Shown: one piece after another, positions 49,860 through 59,789 of the stretch
Layout: every line of letters begins with the position of its first letter
Numbering within the stretch: the stretch's first letter is position 1
Origin: Sphingomonadaceae bacterium
GTDB lineage: Bacteria > Pseudomonadota > Alphaproteobacteria > Sphingomonadales > Sphingomonadaceae
DNA: 64,000 bases
Assembly (NCBI GenBank): GCA_025359445.1
Contig: JANYGB010000019.1
Span: 61,478 to 125,477 of the forward strand
Reading direction: 5' to 3'
Program-made: the position numbers and the translations under genes
The notes under the pieces: generated by a model
What the model was told of the DNA's origin: nothing
Seen by the model: the letters and a program-made list of their open reading frames with translations, nothing else
Database searches by the model: none

Positions 49860-51620
49860 TTAGCCCCAGAAATGTCTGATTAGTACAGTGCCGAATATCA
49901 GCACCAGTGCAGTTAGGGGTGTGCCCACCCTGGCGAAATCTGAAAACCGGTAGCCACCAGGACCCCATACCAATGTGTTGGACTGATGTCCGATCGGCGT
50001 CAGGAAATCGCAGGACGCACCGATTGCAACGGCCATCAGCATGGCGTCAACCGGGACATTGGTGTCAAGGCCGGCGCTTGCAGCAATCGGCCCCATGATC
50101 AGAACCGCAGCGGCATTGTTCAGGAAGGGCGTGACCGCCATAGTCAATCCCAATGCCATGCCAATCAGCACCCATTCGGGCCGCCCTTGCCCAACCGAGC
50201 TGATCAAGCTGGCGACGGCTTCTCCGGCTCCGCTTTTGGAAAATGCGCCGGCAACCGGGATAAGCGCTGCAAGTAGAAGGATAATCGGCCAATCGATGTC
50301 TTGATAGACGTGGCCTTTTAATCGTCCTGTCAGACCGAGCATAGTTACGCCAAGAAGCAGCGCAACGGACAAACTGGTAAAGCCGGTTGATGCCGCCAGA
50401 ATGGCCGCGAGAAGTGCCCCCAACGGTAGCCAGTCTGCCGCCGTTGCACGCAGTTTCAGCGCACGTTCGGCAAGCGGCAAGAGATGGAATGTGTCGGTTA
50501 CTTCGGTGCTTCGATCTGCCGCAACTTGCAGAAGCAGCACGTCGCCGCCCTGCAGGCGCAGCGATGCCAGACCTTCGGCAATGTTCTTGCCCTTTCGGCT
50601 TACTGCCACCAACGATGCGCCATGTTCTGCAAGCACCTGGTTGGCATTCTCGTGCTGGATCAGGTGGCTTCTGTCCGTGATAACGCATTCGATGAATGAG
50701 CCCTCCAGCAAGTCGTCCTCTGCATCGGTGGCGATTTCGAGTCCGAACCGCTCCAGCGCCTGTTCGACAACCGGCGCGCGTCCTTCCACCTGGATGATGT
50801 CACCGGCCAGCAAAGCGCGGCTGAGACGCGGCGCGGTTACCAGTGCGCCTCCGCGGTCGATGGCGTGTACGGCGAGGCGGTCTTCGTTCCCGCCAACCGC
50901 CGCAAGGCTTTCTACCGTGAGCGGTCGCGACGGGCCCTGTTGGGGAACGCGCAATTCAAACAGGTAATCGGCAATGCGGAATTTGAGTGGCTCTCCTTCG
51001 CTTGAAGCGCGCGACGGCAGGAACCTGACCATGAACACGGTGAGGATCAATCCGGCAACAGCAAGCGGAAGGCCAACGCGGGCGAAATCGAACATGCCGA
51101 ACGGCTCACCGCCATAATTCACGCGCAGTTCGGCAAGAATAACATTCGGCGGCGTGCCGATCACTGTCACCAGTCCGCCCAGCAATGACGCGAACGCCAT
51201 CGGCATCAAGATACGGCTAGGCGAGACTTTAGCCGACCGGCAGGTCGCCAATGCGGCAGGCAATAGCAAGGCGAGCGCCCCGACATTGTTCATAAAAGCC
51301 GAGGCAACGCCGCAGAGCACGGCAAAGACGATTGCTATGCCTGTTTCAGCTTGCATCCAGCGGCGGAATGGCCGCAGGGCACGAGCCAGCAAGCCTGAAC
51401 GCGAAATCGCTGCGCTTATAACCATGACAGCAGCCACCGTGATGACCACCGGATCGGCAAATCCCGAAAAAGCCTGGCTGGCTGGGACAAGCCCAAGCAA
51501 CAGGCTGGTCCCAAGCATGGACAAAGCCACCAGATCGTGCCTGATCCGGTCCGTAGCAAAGCCTACGAGACCGAGCAGGAAGATCAAGGCGATCAAGATT
51601 GCATCATGGTGTCCGGTCAT
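49860..51620 (-). CDS. SLC13/DASS family permease with TrkA-C (RCK_C) domains
   Basis: MTGHHDAILIALIFLLGLVGFATDRIRHDLVALSMLG...; central RCK_C; GASCDFLTPIGHQSNTLVWGPGGYRFSDF. Confidence 0.87.
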   Translation of the reverse strand: MTGHHDAILIALIFLLGLVGFATDRIRHDLVALSMLGTSLLLGLVPASQAFSGFADPVVITVAAVMVISAAISRSGLLARALRPFRRWMQAETGIAIVFAVLCGVASAFMNNVGALALLLPAALATCRSAKVSPSRILMPMAFASLLGGLVTVIGTPPNVILAELRVNYGGEPFGMFDFARVGLPLAVAGLILTVFMVRFLPSRASSEGEPLKFRIADYLFELRVPQQGPSRPLTVESLAAVGGNEDRLAVHAIDRGGALVTAPRLSRALLAGDIIQVEGRAPVVEQALERFGLEIATDAEDDLLEGSFIECVITDRSHLIQHENANQVLAEHGASLVAVSRKGKNIAEGLASLRLQGGDVLLLQVAADRSTEVTDTFHLLPLAERALKLRATAADWLPLGALLAAILAASTGFTSLSVALLLGVTMLGLTGRLKGHVYQDIDWPIILLLAALIPVAGAFSKSGAGEAVASLISSVGQGRPEWVLIGMALGLTMAVTPFLNNAAAVLIMGPIAASAGLDTNVPVDAMLMAVAIGASCDFLTPIGHQSNTLVWGPGGYRFSDFARVGTPLTALVLIFGTVLIRHFWG

Positions 51621-51837
51621 ACGAACCGAGCTAGAGCTCTTTGCTCGCAAAGGCCAACCGAACTGCGCTCGCCCCGGCACCGCGAGCCCTTACGGTATTG
51701 CGCTTTCGAACATTAAGGGGTCGCCGATGTGAAGCCGGTTAAGGATTAATTTTGGTTTGGCCAAACGCCGAAAGAAAGCTCTGCTTTCGGGTCGTTTAGC
51801 GTCCAGCCGCTAGGGAGTAATTTGGGTTGGAAGGCGG

Positions 51838-53151
51838 TCAGTCTTCTTTTTGCGGAGGCGCAAGATCATGCGCCGTTGCCGGTTTGAGATACTGGCGGGA
51901 AAGCGCGTGATAGAGTTTGTCTTTGCAGATATTCGAGCTGACCGCGTCTGCTATCAAGGCTGTTGCAAAAAGAGGTAGGATCATGGTCCGATCAGCGGTC
52001 ATCTCCATCATGATAATGACCGACGTCATTGGCGCGCGAACAACTCCGGTGAAATAGCCAACCATCCCCAACAGGACGATTGCACCTGCGGAGCTTTGTG
52101 GGAAAAGACTGGAGATCAATTGGCCCATCCCTGCGCCGACTGAAAGTGAAGGTGCAAAAATGCCGCCCGGAGCTCCGCTAAGTGCCGTAGCCAAAGTGGA
52201 GGCGAACTTCGCGGGACCAAAAGTCATTGATGCCGAATGCCCGATCAGAAGTTGTCTCGTGGTTTCGTAGCCTGTTCCCCAGCTCAAACCATTCGACGTC
52301 CATCCCGTCACTGCTACAACAAGCCCGCATATCCCCGCGAGCAAAACCGGGCGTGATTTGATCAACATCAGCCAAGGATGCCTTGGACGCGTCATTGCAA
52401 TTAGGCTGCGCGAAAAGGCACCGCCGAGCAAACCGCCAAAGATCCCAGCAATTGGTGCTACGATGATCATCGTACGAAGCGGTAGTCCGCTGTCCAACGC
52501 GCCAAAGTAGACATAGTCACCAGCCAGGCCGAGACTTACGAGCCCAGAAATCATCACTGCCAACATGACAAGGACCGCCACCTTCTGCTCGAAAGCTGCA
52601 GCTAGTTCCTCGATAGCAAAGGCGACGCCTGCAAGCGGGGTGTTGAATGCCGCGGCTACTCCGGCCGCACCCCCAGCGATAATGACCCCCGAAGTAACCG
52701 GCACCCGCAACCAACGATGTACAGCAACCATCAACGCCGCACTGATCTGAACAGTGGGACCTTCCCGGCCGACCGAACCTCCGGCGAGCAACATAGCAAT
52801 CGTGCCAGCCAGTTTGGCCCAGGCCGTCTTCAGTGAAATAAGATCGTCTGACTTATGGCGCTCAGGGTTGTGACCAGCCGCCATGACTTGAGGGATACCA
52901 GAGCCGCTGGCCGCGGGGAATGAGCGACGAGTAATATACGCGACACCGGCAAAAACCAATGGAGTGACAGCAAACGGCGCAAAGGGTGAGATTAAAACCA
53001 AGTGGTTGAAAAGCGCTTGTGCAACTTCGCCCATTCGAGCGAAGACGATTGCCATCAAGCCGAGCGCTACTGCGCCAACGACTGCCGCTAAGCGATTGTG
53101 GACTACCCTGATGCGCTTGCCACTGAGTTTCTTGCGCATACCAATAAGCAT
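51838..53151 (-). CDS. ClC family chloride channel/transporter
   Basis: AASGSGIPQVMA, GGSVGREGPTVQI, GAPGGIFAPSLSVGAGMGQL. Confidence 0.93.
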   Translation of the reverse strand: MLIGMRKKLSGKRIRVVHNRLAAVVGAVALGLMAIVFARMGEVAQALFNHLVLISPFAPFAVTPLVFAGVAYITRRSFPAASGSGIPQVMAAGHNPERHKSDDLISLKTAWAKLAGTIAMLLAGGSVGREGPTVQISAALMVAVHRWLRVPVTSGVIIAGGAAGVAAAFNTPLAGVAFAIEELAAAFEQKVAVLVMLAVMISGLVSLGLAGDYVYFGALDSGLPLRTMIIVAPIAGIFGGLLGGAFSRSLIAMTRPRHPWLMLIKSRPVLLAGICGLVVAVTGWTSNGLSWGTGYETTRQLLIGHSASMTFGPAKFASTLATALSGAPGGIFAPSLSVGAGMGQLISSLFPQSSAGAIVLLGMVGYFTGVVRAPMTSVIIMMEMTADRTMILPLFATALIADAVSSNICKDKLYHALSRQYLKPATAHDLAPPQKED

Positions 53152-53618
53152 GGACCGGCCTTAGACCGCTGCGGCTCATTCCGGCAATGGGTGCCGTCAC
53201 GCGATCCGAAATCTGGTTCCCTCAACGTCTGAACGAACAATGAGATCTTTAGTTGATGCCGCAATCGGGTCGTAACCGGACTGTCCGGTTTCGGACTGGA
53301 AACCCTGAAAGCGGACATGGCCGTGCGTTGCCTGGATCGTCCGCTTTCCAAGATTCAATCCATAAGTTGCCGTTCCGGACTGTCCGACATTCCAGCCGTT
53401 CCAATTGCGATTTGCTTTGGCAGGGGAACGTCCCGTTTCAGGCAAGACTCGTTTGCTACCAGATGGCGCGGTTGGAGCGCCAGGCGCCAACCAGAGAAAC
53501 AACTTTCCTACAGCCCCCCGCGTGACATAGCTGACTTGCCTCCCCCACCCGCGGAGGCAACCACAGTGTCCAGAAAATTCACCCAAACTCCTTCGACAGG
53601 CTCAGCACGGACGGTTCG

Positions 53619-54410
53619 ATGAGCGCCAGGATTGGCGCGCGTCGTCGCCGCGCCTTCCTCACCGCGCTATCGCAGACTGGCAACCAGACGCTCGCCGCCG
53701 AGCGGGCGCGGGTTTCGCGGTCTTGGGTCACGCTCCAGCGCTCTGCCGATCCCGCGTTCGATGCGGCGGTGCGGGCGGCGATTGACGCGGCGCGGGTGGC
53801 GTTGCGGGCGCAAGCTGGTGCGGGGGCTGAGGCTCAACGTGGCGGCACTTGCAAGCCTGCCGGGGGCCTTGCCTACCTCGACGGGGTGGAGCTGGTGGTG
53901 CGCGGGACCGGCGGCTCGGTGCTCGGCCCCACCCAGCGCGGCGGCAAGCGGGTGCAGGTGGCGCGGGCGCGGGCGGGGCAGTGGTCGCCGCGCACCGAGG
54001 AGCGGTTTCTCGCTGCGCTGACCGCGAGCTGCAACGTCAAGGCGGCCTGCGCCGAGGTTGGGCTGACCCCGGCTTCGGCCTATAACCACCGGCAGCGCTG
54101 GCCGCGCTTTGCCGAACGCTGGGCGACGGCGGTGGAGGTCGGCTATACCCAGCTGGAGTTCGCGCTGATCGAGGCGGGGTGCAATCCGCTGTCGGGCGCG
54201 GGCCTGTCCGGCGTTGCGCCGCTGACCGGGATGACCTTTGCGCAGGCGCTCCACCTGCTGCACATGCACAAGCACGCAGCGCGGGGGCTGGGCAAGCGGC
54301 CCGGCCTGCCGCCGCGCGCGGACGACATCGAGGCGGTTCGCGCCGAGCTGATCCGGCGGCTGGCGATCCATGAACGCAAAGCGGCGCTGGATAACGACGT
54401 CGCTGCGTGA
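53619..54410 (+). CDS. HTH protein with two internally repeated HTH-like modules (terminase small-subunit-like)
   Basis: FLTALSQTGNQTLAAERARVSRSWVTLQRSADPAFDAAV and FLAALTASCNVKAACAEVGLTPASAYNHRQRWPRFAERW. Confidence 0.5.
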   Translation: MSARIGARRRRAFLTALSQTGNQTLAAERARVSRSWVTLQRSADPAFDAAVRAAIDAARVALRAQAGAGAEAQRGGTCKPAGGLAYLDGVELVVRGTGGSVLGPTQRGGKRVQVARARAGQWSPRTEERFLAALTASCNVKAACAEVGLTPASAYNHRQRWPRFAERWATAVEVGYTQLEFALIEAGCNPLSGAGLSGVAPLTGMTFAQALHLLHMHKHAARGLGKRPGLPPRADDIEAVRAELIRRLAIHERKAALDNDVAA

Positions 54411-54432
54411 CAGCATTTTCTCTAGTGCTGGG

Positions 54433-54450
54433 TCCCGGCCTGCGCCGGGA
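54433..54450. repeat. REP-like hairpin between convergent genes
   Basis: TCCCGGC-CTGC-GCCGGGA, flanked by GTGCTGGG / TGACG. Confidence 0.6.
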
Positions 54451-54482
54451 TGACGTGTAGGTTCAATGCGGCGTGGCATGGA

Positions 54483-55633
54483 TCAGGCGGCCATTGCGCG
54501 CTCTGAATCCTGCGCTCCTGCCAGCAAAATGAGATTGCGGCCTTCCTGCTTGGCCCGATAGAGCGCAGCGTCTGCGGCTTGCAAAGCGCGCGCGGATCGG
54601 GGTAGGCAAATACCTCAGCAACCCCGGCGGAGAAGGTGACTTGCCCGAACGGAGAATCATTGGCACGGTTGACGAGCCGCCGCTGCGCCAGTTCGCTGCG
54701 CACCTTGTCAAGCCGGTCGAGAGCTTGCTGGGGTGATTGGCCGCGCAGCAATACCACGAACTCCTCGCCGCCGTGGCGCGCGACATGGCAGCGATCGTCG
54801 GAGACCTGAGCCAGCATTTCGGCGACCAGCCGCAACACCCGGTCGCCGGCTTCGTGGCCGTGATCGTCGCTGATCCGCTTGAAGTGGTCGATATCGCAGA
54901 ACACCACGCAAAGTTGTTCGCGGGCTTCGCGCGCCGCGCTGTATTCGCTGTCGAATACGGCTTCAAAAGCGCGCCGGTTGGGCAGGCCGGTCAGGTGATC
55001 TTCCTCCGAACAGCGCCGCGCTTCGTCTAGCCGCCGCTTGAGCGCGCGGGTCTGGGCCGAACTGCGCAGCATCTGCCGCTCGACCTCGTGCGTGCGGCGC
55101 AACATCGCTTTGCCGATCTGGGCCATTTCGGTAATCACCGCGCTGGCCTTGGCGACCTGCTCAAGCTCGCTAATCTGGCCCGATAGTGCGCTGTGATATT
55201 CGCTTGCCGCGCCGTGTGCCTCGCGGGTCGATTTGCTGAATTCCTCGACGCTGGTTTCCAGCCGCTGCATCAGTTCACGCAGTTCACACGCCTCGTCCGA
55301 TACGTCGCGGCGTTCGAGAATATCGCCCAGCCATTCAAGCGTGATCATGCGGCCCGACTTGATCCGCCGGTCGAGCGCGAGCACCAGGTTTTCGTCGCTA
55401 CGGCTGAGATAGGTCCAGGCGACAGTCAGCGACGCTGTTGTCAGATCGAGACCGTGCGAATTGAGGAACCGCCCGATATCACTCAATTGCGATTGTGTCG
55501 TGTTCGCTACCGGCGGTGAAAGTTCTGCTGATGCGAGCTCAGCACCGGGGGACCGCGCGCCAAACCCCAGCCAGCCGAGCAGCCCGGAGTGTGCAGAGCG
55601 CTGCGCGGGAAGCGCGGGAGGGTCCATGTCCAT
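54483..55633 (-). pseudogene. GGDEF diguanylate cyclase with C-terminal frameshift at a (CG)4 tract
   Basis: ARHGGEEFVVLL; canonical tail ALQAADAALYRAKQEGRNLILLAGAQDSERAMAA* (stop at 54483) is out of frame; the predicted ORF instead reads to 54422 into a REP sequence. Confidence 0.7.
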
Positions 55634-55705
55634 GCCCCGTTGAACGGCGCAGGACGTCTAGGATTAAGGCAGTGCTCTAGACCCGACAGGCCGGAAAGTC
55701 GCTGC

Positions 55706-56365
55706 TCAGCGCACCCGTGGTCCGCCGAATGGCAGCGGCGGGGGCGGCCGACGGTGACCGCGTGGCAGTTGAGCCTGATAGGCCCGGCCGCAGTGTTCAA
55801 CACAGTACGGGAAGCCCGGATTGACCTTGATCCCGCAGAAGTGGAAGTCCGCTTCGCCCGGGTGACCCATCGGCCAACGGCAGATCCGATCGTTGAGTTC
55901 GAGCAAGCCGGTCTTTTCGGCCATTTCGGGGCTCGGCTTTGCTGGAACCAGGCGGCGCGGCGGGGCGGGCGGGATCGGGGCCTGCTGGTCACCGGGGCCC
56001 TGGCGCAGGAATCCGCCGGGGCCGACCGAAACGATGCGCGGCATCGGGGTCGAGGGGATAGGGGTGGCTCCATCGCCGGTCGCAGTCACCAGCGGCGCGG
56101 CGCGCGGCGGTTCCTTGCGCGCGACGTGCGCGGGGCGCGGCGGGACATCGGCCTTGGGCGCGCGAGGGATGACCGCCGCTGGAGCCGCTGCTTCTTTCTC
56201 GTTGGCTTTGACCGGGGACGGGCGCGCCTTCAGCCCGAGCCGGTGGGCTTTGCCGATCACTGCGTTACGGCTGACGCCGGTCAATTCATCGGCGATCTGG
56301 CTGGCAGTGGAACCACCTTCCCACATCTTGGTCAGCATTTCGATCCGCTCGTCGGTCCAGCTCAT
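55706..56365 (-). CDS. gcrA: GcrA cell cycle regulator
   Basis: MSWTDERIEMLTKMWEGGSTASQIADELTGVSRNAVIGKAHRLGLKAR; C-terminal Cys/His-containing domain. Confidence 0.93.
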   Translation of the reverse strand: MSWTDERIEMLTKMWEGGSTASQIADELTGVSRNAVIGKAHRLGLKARPSPVKANEKEAAAPAAVIPRAPKADVPPRPAHVARKEPPRAAPLVTATGDGATPIPSTPMPRIVSVGPGGFLRQGPGDQQAPIPPAPPRRLVPAKPSPEMAEKTGLLELNDRICRWPMGHPGEADFHFCGIKVNPGFPYCVEHCGRAYQAQLPRGHRRPPPPLPFGGPRVR

Positions 56366-56468
56366 GCTTAATCTCTTTCATACCGCAGGCGCAGGCCCGC
56401 AAAATTACAATGGGCGGCGCAGCGCCGCAAACTTGCTATCCGGGCCGCGCGGCGATAGTCGCCAGATC

Positions 56469-57350
56469 ATGGCCGATCAACCTATTCCCGCACCTGCAAC
56501 CACGATGCAGCATGGCGCAGCACCACTCCCCGGTTTCCCCGAACGGGGAGTGCCCGTTTTCGGCAGGTTTAACCGCCTCGGGCTGTGGACCCTCTATATG
56601 AAGGAGGTTCGCCGTTTTTTCAAGGTTCAGACGCAGACGATCTGGGCCCCGGCGATGACCACGCTGCTTTACCTGATGATCTTCACCGTTGCGATGGGCC
56701 GAACTGGGCGCGAGGTGCTCGGCGTGCCCTTCGCCACATTTATCGCGCCGGGGCTGATCGTGATGGGGATGGTGTCAAATGCCTTTGCCAATACCAGCTT
56801 CAATTTCCTCGCCGGCAAGATCCAGGGGACCATCGTGGATTACCTGATGCCGCCCTTGTCCAACGCCGAACTGATGATCGGGCTGATCGGTGCAGCCGTG
56901 ACTCGCGCGGTGCTGGTTGGCCTCGCGATTGCGCTCGCCATGCTGCTATGGCCGGGCGTCTCGCTCTCCATTGCGCATCCGTGGGCGATCGTGTGGTTTG
57001 GGGTTGTGGGTTCGACCTTGCTGGCGGTCGTTGGCCTGATTGCCTCGCTGTGGGCTGAAAAATTCGATCAAGCGGCGATGGTCACCAATTTCGTGATAAC
57101 CCCGCTCACAATGCTGTCTGGCACGTTTTACGTGATCCACAACCTGCACCCGACCTTCCAGGCAATCAGCCGGATCAACCCGTTTTTCTACATCATCTCG
57201 GGCTTCCGCTTCGGCTTCCTCGGCCAAAGCGACATCGGCGCGACCAATGCGGCGGTGTTCAATGGCGCGCTGTATCTCGGTGTACTGACCTTGGTGATGG
57301 GCTGGGTGCTCTACGCGCTACTCAAAAGCGGCTGGAAGCTGAAGAGCTGA
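56469..57350 (+). CDS. ABC-2 type transporter permease
   Basis: LWTLYMKEVRRFFKVQTQTIWAPAMTTLLYLMIFTVAMG...GTFYVIHNLHPTFQAISRINPFFYIISGFRFGFLG. Confidence 0.88.
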   Translation: MADQPIPAPATTMQHGAAPLPGFPERGVPVFGRFNRLGLWTLYMKEVRRFFKVQTQTIWAPAMTTLLYLMIFTVAMGRTGREVLGVPFATFIAPGLIVMGMVSNAFANTSFNFLAGKIQGTIVDYLMPPLSNAELMIGLIGAAVTRAVLVGLAIALAMLLWPGVSLSIAHPWAIVWFGVVGSTLLAVVGLIASLWAEKFDQAAMVTNFVITPLTMLSGTFYVIHNLHPTFQAISRINPFFYIISGFRFGFLGQSDIGATNAAVFNGALYLGVLTLVMGWVLYALLKSGWKLKS

Positions 57351-57353
57351 AGC

Positions 57354-57734
57354 TCAGTGCGTCAGTGACGCGCGCAGCCGGTAACGGCCCTTGGCGAAGT
57401 CTTCGAACAGTTCGGACACCGAAGGGTGATCGACCGGACCTGAATCGCCGTCTTCAAGCAAGTTCTGCTGGCTGACATATGCAGTGTAGCTCGATTCTCC
57501 ATTCTCGGCGAACAGGTGGTAGAACGGTTGTTCGCGGAGTGGGCGGACTTCTGCGGGGATAGATTCGTACCATTCCTCGCTGTTGGCGAAGACCGGGTCG
57601 ACATCGAAAATCACCCCGCGGAAGTCGAACATCTTGTGGCGCACAATGTCGCCGATCCCGAACCGCGAGTGGGTGCTGCGCGGTGCATCAATCTCGCGTC
57701 CGGCGGTGGGCGAATAGTATGTGGCGCGATCCAT
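57354..57734 (-). CDS. hspQ: heat shock protein HspQ
   Basis: SRFGIGDIVRHKMFDFRGVIFDVDPVFANSEEWYESIP...QPFYHLFAENGESSYTAYVSQQNLLED. Confidence 0.92.
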   Translation of the reverse strand: MDRATYYSPTAGREIDAPRSTHSRFGIGDIVRHKMFDFRGVIFDVDPVFANSEEWYESIPAEVRPLREQPFYHLFAENGESSYTAYVSQQNLLEDGDSGPVDHPSVSELFEDFAKGRYRLRASLTH

Positions 57735-57901
57735 AACCTGCAATATAGGCGCTTGGCCGCTGCGAAACAACGCCAAGCCGCGCTCGTCCCCCGAATTTGG
57801 CTCAAACCGCAACCTTGGGGGCTTGGCAAGGCTGCCGCCATCGGCTAACCGCCCGGCTCTTCGACCCCCAGACCTTCGGTTCCGGGCCGGGCATATCTCG
57901 C

Positions 57902-57989
57902 GGAGAGGTGGCAGAGTGGTCGATCGCGCCGCACTCGAAATGCGGTTTACGGAAACGTAACGTGGGTTCGAATCCCACCCTCTCCGCCA
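57902..57989 (+). tRNA. tRNA-Ser(CGA)
   Basis: GGAGAGGTGGCAGAGTGGTCGATCGCGCCGCACTCGAAATGCGGTTTACG...GTGGGTTCGAATCCCACCCTCTCCGCCA; long variable arm, anticodon CGA. Confidence 0.95.
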
Positions 57990-58135
57990 CATCCCCGTCT
58001 CCACGAGTTCACAGCCGTTCAACATCCGGCAAAAAATCGGCTGTAAAACGTGCGTTTTGTCCGCCTAGAGTTTGCCTTGCCCATCGAATTGGCGGAAATA
58101 CGTGGCGGCCCAATCGCGGCCACGACTTAGGGACA

Positions 58136-58168
58136 AATTTAGGGTTGAGCAAATTCAGACCCTAAATT
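58136..58168. promoter_or_regulatory. inverted repeat upstream of integrase
   Basis: AATTTAGGGT-13 nt-ACCCTAAATT, perfect 10-bp arms, ~30 nt before the ATG. Confidence 0.5.
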
Positions 58169-58197
58169 ATGCCGTTACCATCGGCAATTTACCGGAT

Positions 58198-59376
58198 ATG
58201 GACATGGCACGAGCACGCGACCGTTTGACCGTCAAAAGCGTGGAAGCGCTCAAATCGCCGGGACTGCATGCCGATGGGGGCGGGCTCTATTTGAACGTGA
58301 AGAAGTCCGGGGCACGCTCTTGGTGCTGCATCTTTCAATGGCAGGGCAAGCGCAGGGAGGCCGGTTTAGGGCCGCTCCATATCGTTTCGCTCCAAGACGC
58401 CCGTGACAAACGCGACCAACTCCGGCGGCTGGTCCGGGACGGGATTGACCCGCTCGCGGAAAAGACGGCCCCCAAGTCAGTTCCCACCTTCGGCGCTGTG
58501 GCCACCGCGCTCGTGGACACGCTGGAGGCCGGGTGGGTCAATCCCAAACACCGCCAGCAATGGCGCAACACCCTAGAGACTTATTGCGAGCCCTTTTGGA
58601 ATCGCCCGGTGGACGAAGTGGGCACCGCGGACATCGTGGACGTGCTCAAGCCGATTTGGATTGAGAAGCGTGAAACGGCCACCCGGCTCCGCTCGCGGAT
58701 TGAGCGCGTGCTTGATGCCGCGAAGGTCAATGGCCACCTCACCGGGGACAATCCCGCGCGCTGGCGCGGCCACCTCCAAGCCATCCTCCCCATCAACACC
58801 CGGACGAAGACCAACCACCACGCCGCGCTCCCCTATGACCAAGTGCCGGACTTCGTGAAGGGCTTGGGTCCGCGCTTGAGCACGGCCGCCCGGGCGCTGG
58901 AATTCCTCATCTACACGGCCGCGCGCACTGGCGAAGTGCTTGGCGCCGTTTGGGGTGAGGTGGACATGGCCGCCAAGACGTGGACCGTGCCCGCCAGCCG
59001 CATGAAAATGAAGCGGGAGCACGTTGTCCCGCTCACGGAGCCCGCCCTCGTGGTGTTCCGGGCCATGGCCATCGCGGGCACCAAGCCGGATGCGCCAATC
59101 TTTCCCACGCCGAAGGGCAAGCCGCTCTCCAACATGGCCATGCCGATGTTGCTCCGGCGGATGGAGTGCGATGGCGGCACCGTCCACGGTTTTAGAAGCG
59201 CCTTTCGCGATTGGGCTGGCGACAAGACCGCCTTCCCGCGCGAGGTGGCCGAAGCCGCCCTTGCGCACATTGTGGGCTCCGCCGTTGAGCAAGCCTATCG
59301 GCGCGGGTCCGCGCTGGAGAAGCGCCGCGAATTGATGGAGGCTTGGAGCGAGTTCGTGGTGGGGGAGGTAGACTAA
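58198..59376 (+). CDS. tyrosine-type site-specific integrase (P4-like, Arm-DNA-binding N-terminus)
   Basis: LTVKSVEALKSPGLHADGGGLYLNVKKSGARSWCCIFQWQGKRREAGLGP; EFLIYTAARTGEVLGAVWGEVD; VHGFRSAFRDWAG; LAHIVGSAVEQAYRRGS. Confidence 0.93.
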   Translation: MDMARARDRLTVKSVEALKSPGLHADGGGLYLNVKKSGARSWCCIFQWQGKRREAGLGPLHIVSLQDARDKRDQLRRLVRDGIDPLAEKTAPKSVPTFGAVATALVDTLEAGWVNPKHRQQWRNTLETYCEPFWNRPVDEVGTADIVDVLKPIWIEKRETATRLRSRIERVLDAAKVNGHLTGDNPARWRGHLQAILPINTRTKTNHHAALPYDQVPDFVKGLGPRLSTAARALEFLIYTAARTGEVLGAVWGEVDMAAKTWTVPASRMKMKREHVVPLTEPALVVFRAMAIAGTKPDAPIFPTPKGKPLSNMAMPMLLRRMECDGGTVHGFRSAFRDWAGDKTAFPREVAEAALAHIVGSAVEQAYRRGSALEKRRELMEAWSEFVVGEVD

Positions 59377-59382
59377 GCCTGC

Positions 59383-59643
59383 CTACCTACGTGCCAGCCG
59401 CCTTTGGACGAACGGGTCATTTTCGCAAAGGTTCGCTTCGTCTTGCCAGCGCGATTCAGCGTCAAGCAACGTGTGAAAGTTCCATGTCTCGGGTGTGCGG
59501 AGGGTGGCCACGTGAAACCGTTGTTCAACGATGGCCCCATTTGAACGCAAGCTGATTTCGGTCAGTGTGGCGCCATGCGCCGCCCTCAAGATTTTCTTCT
59601 CACTGCCCATGATGCGAATCTCCATTCGGTTGAGATTGTGCAT
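59383..59643 (-). CDS. hypothetical protein
   Basis: 86-aa ORF convergent with the integrase; no recognised domain. Confidence 0.4.
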   Translation of the reverse strand: MHNLNRMEIRIMGSEKKILRAAHGATLTEISLRSNGAIVEQRFHVATLRTPETWNFHTLLDAESRWQDEANLCENDPFVQRRLARR

Positions 59644-59789
59644 ATCATCAAATCAGGCGTAAACCATGGCGGCGGCAGGCCGGTGCACCGTGGTTCACAC
59701 ATTCACCCCCGCAAGAGCGGCCGCCAGCGAACCGCGCCATTAACCGGCTGGCTGGGGCATTGGCCGGATAAGAAAAAGGGACGGGGGCC

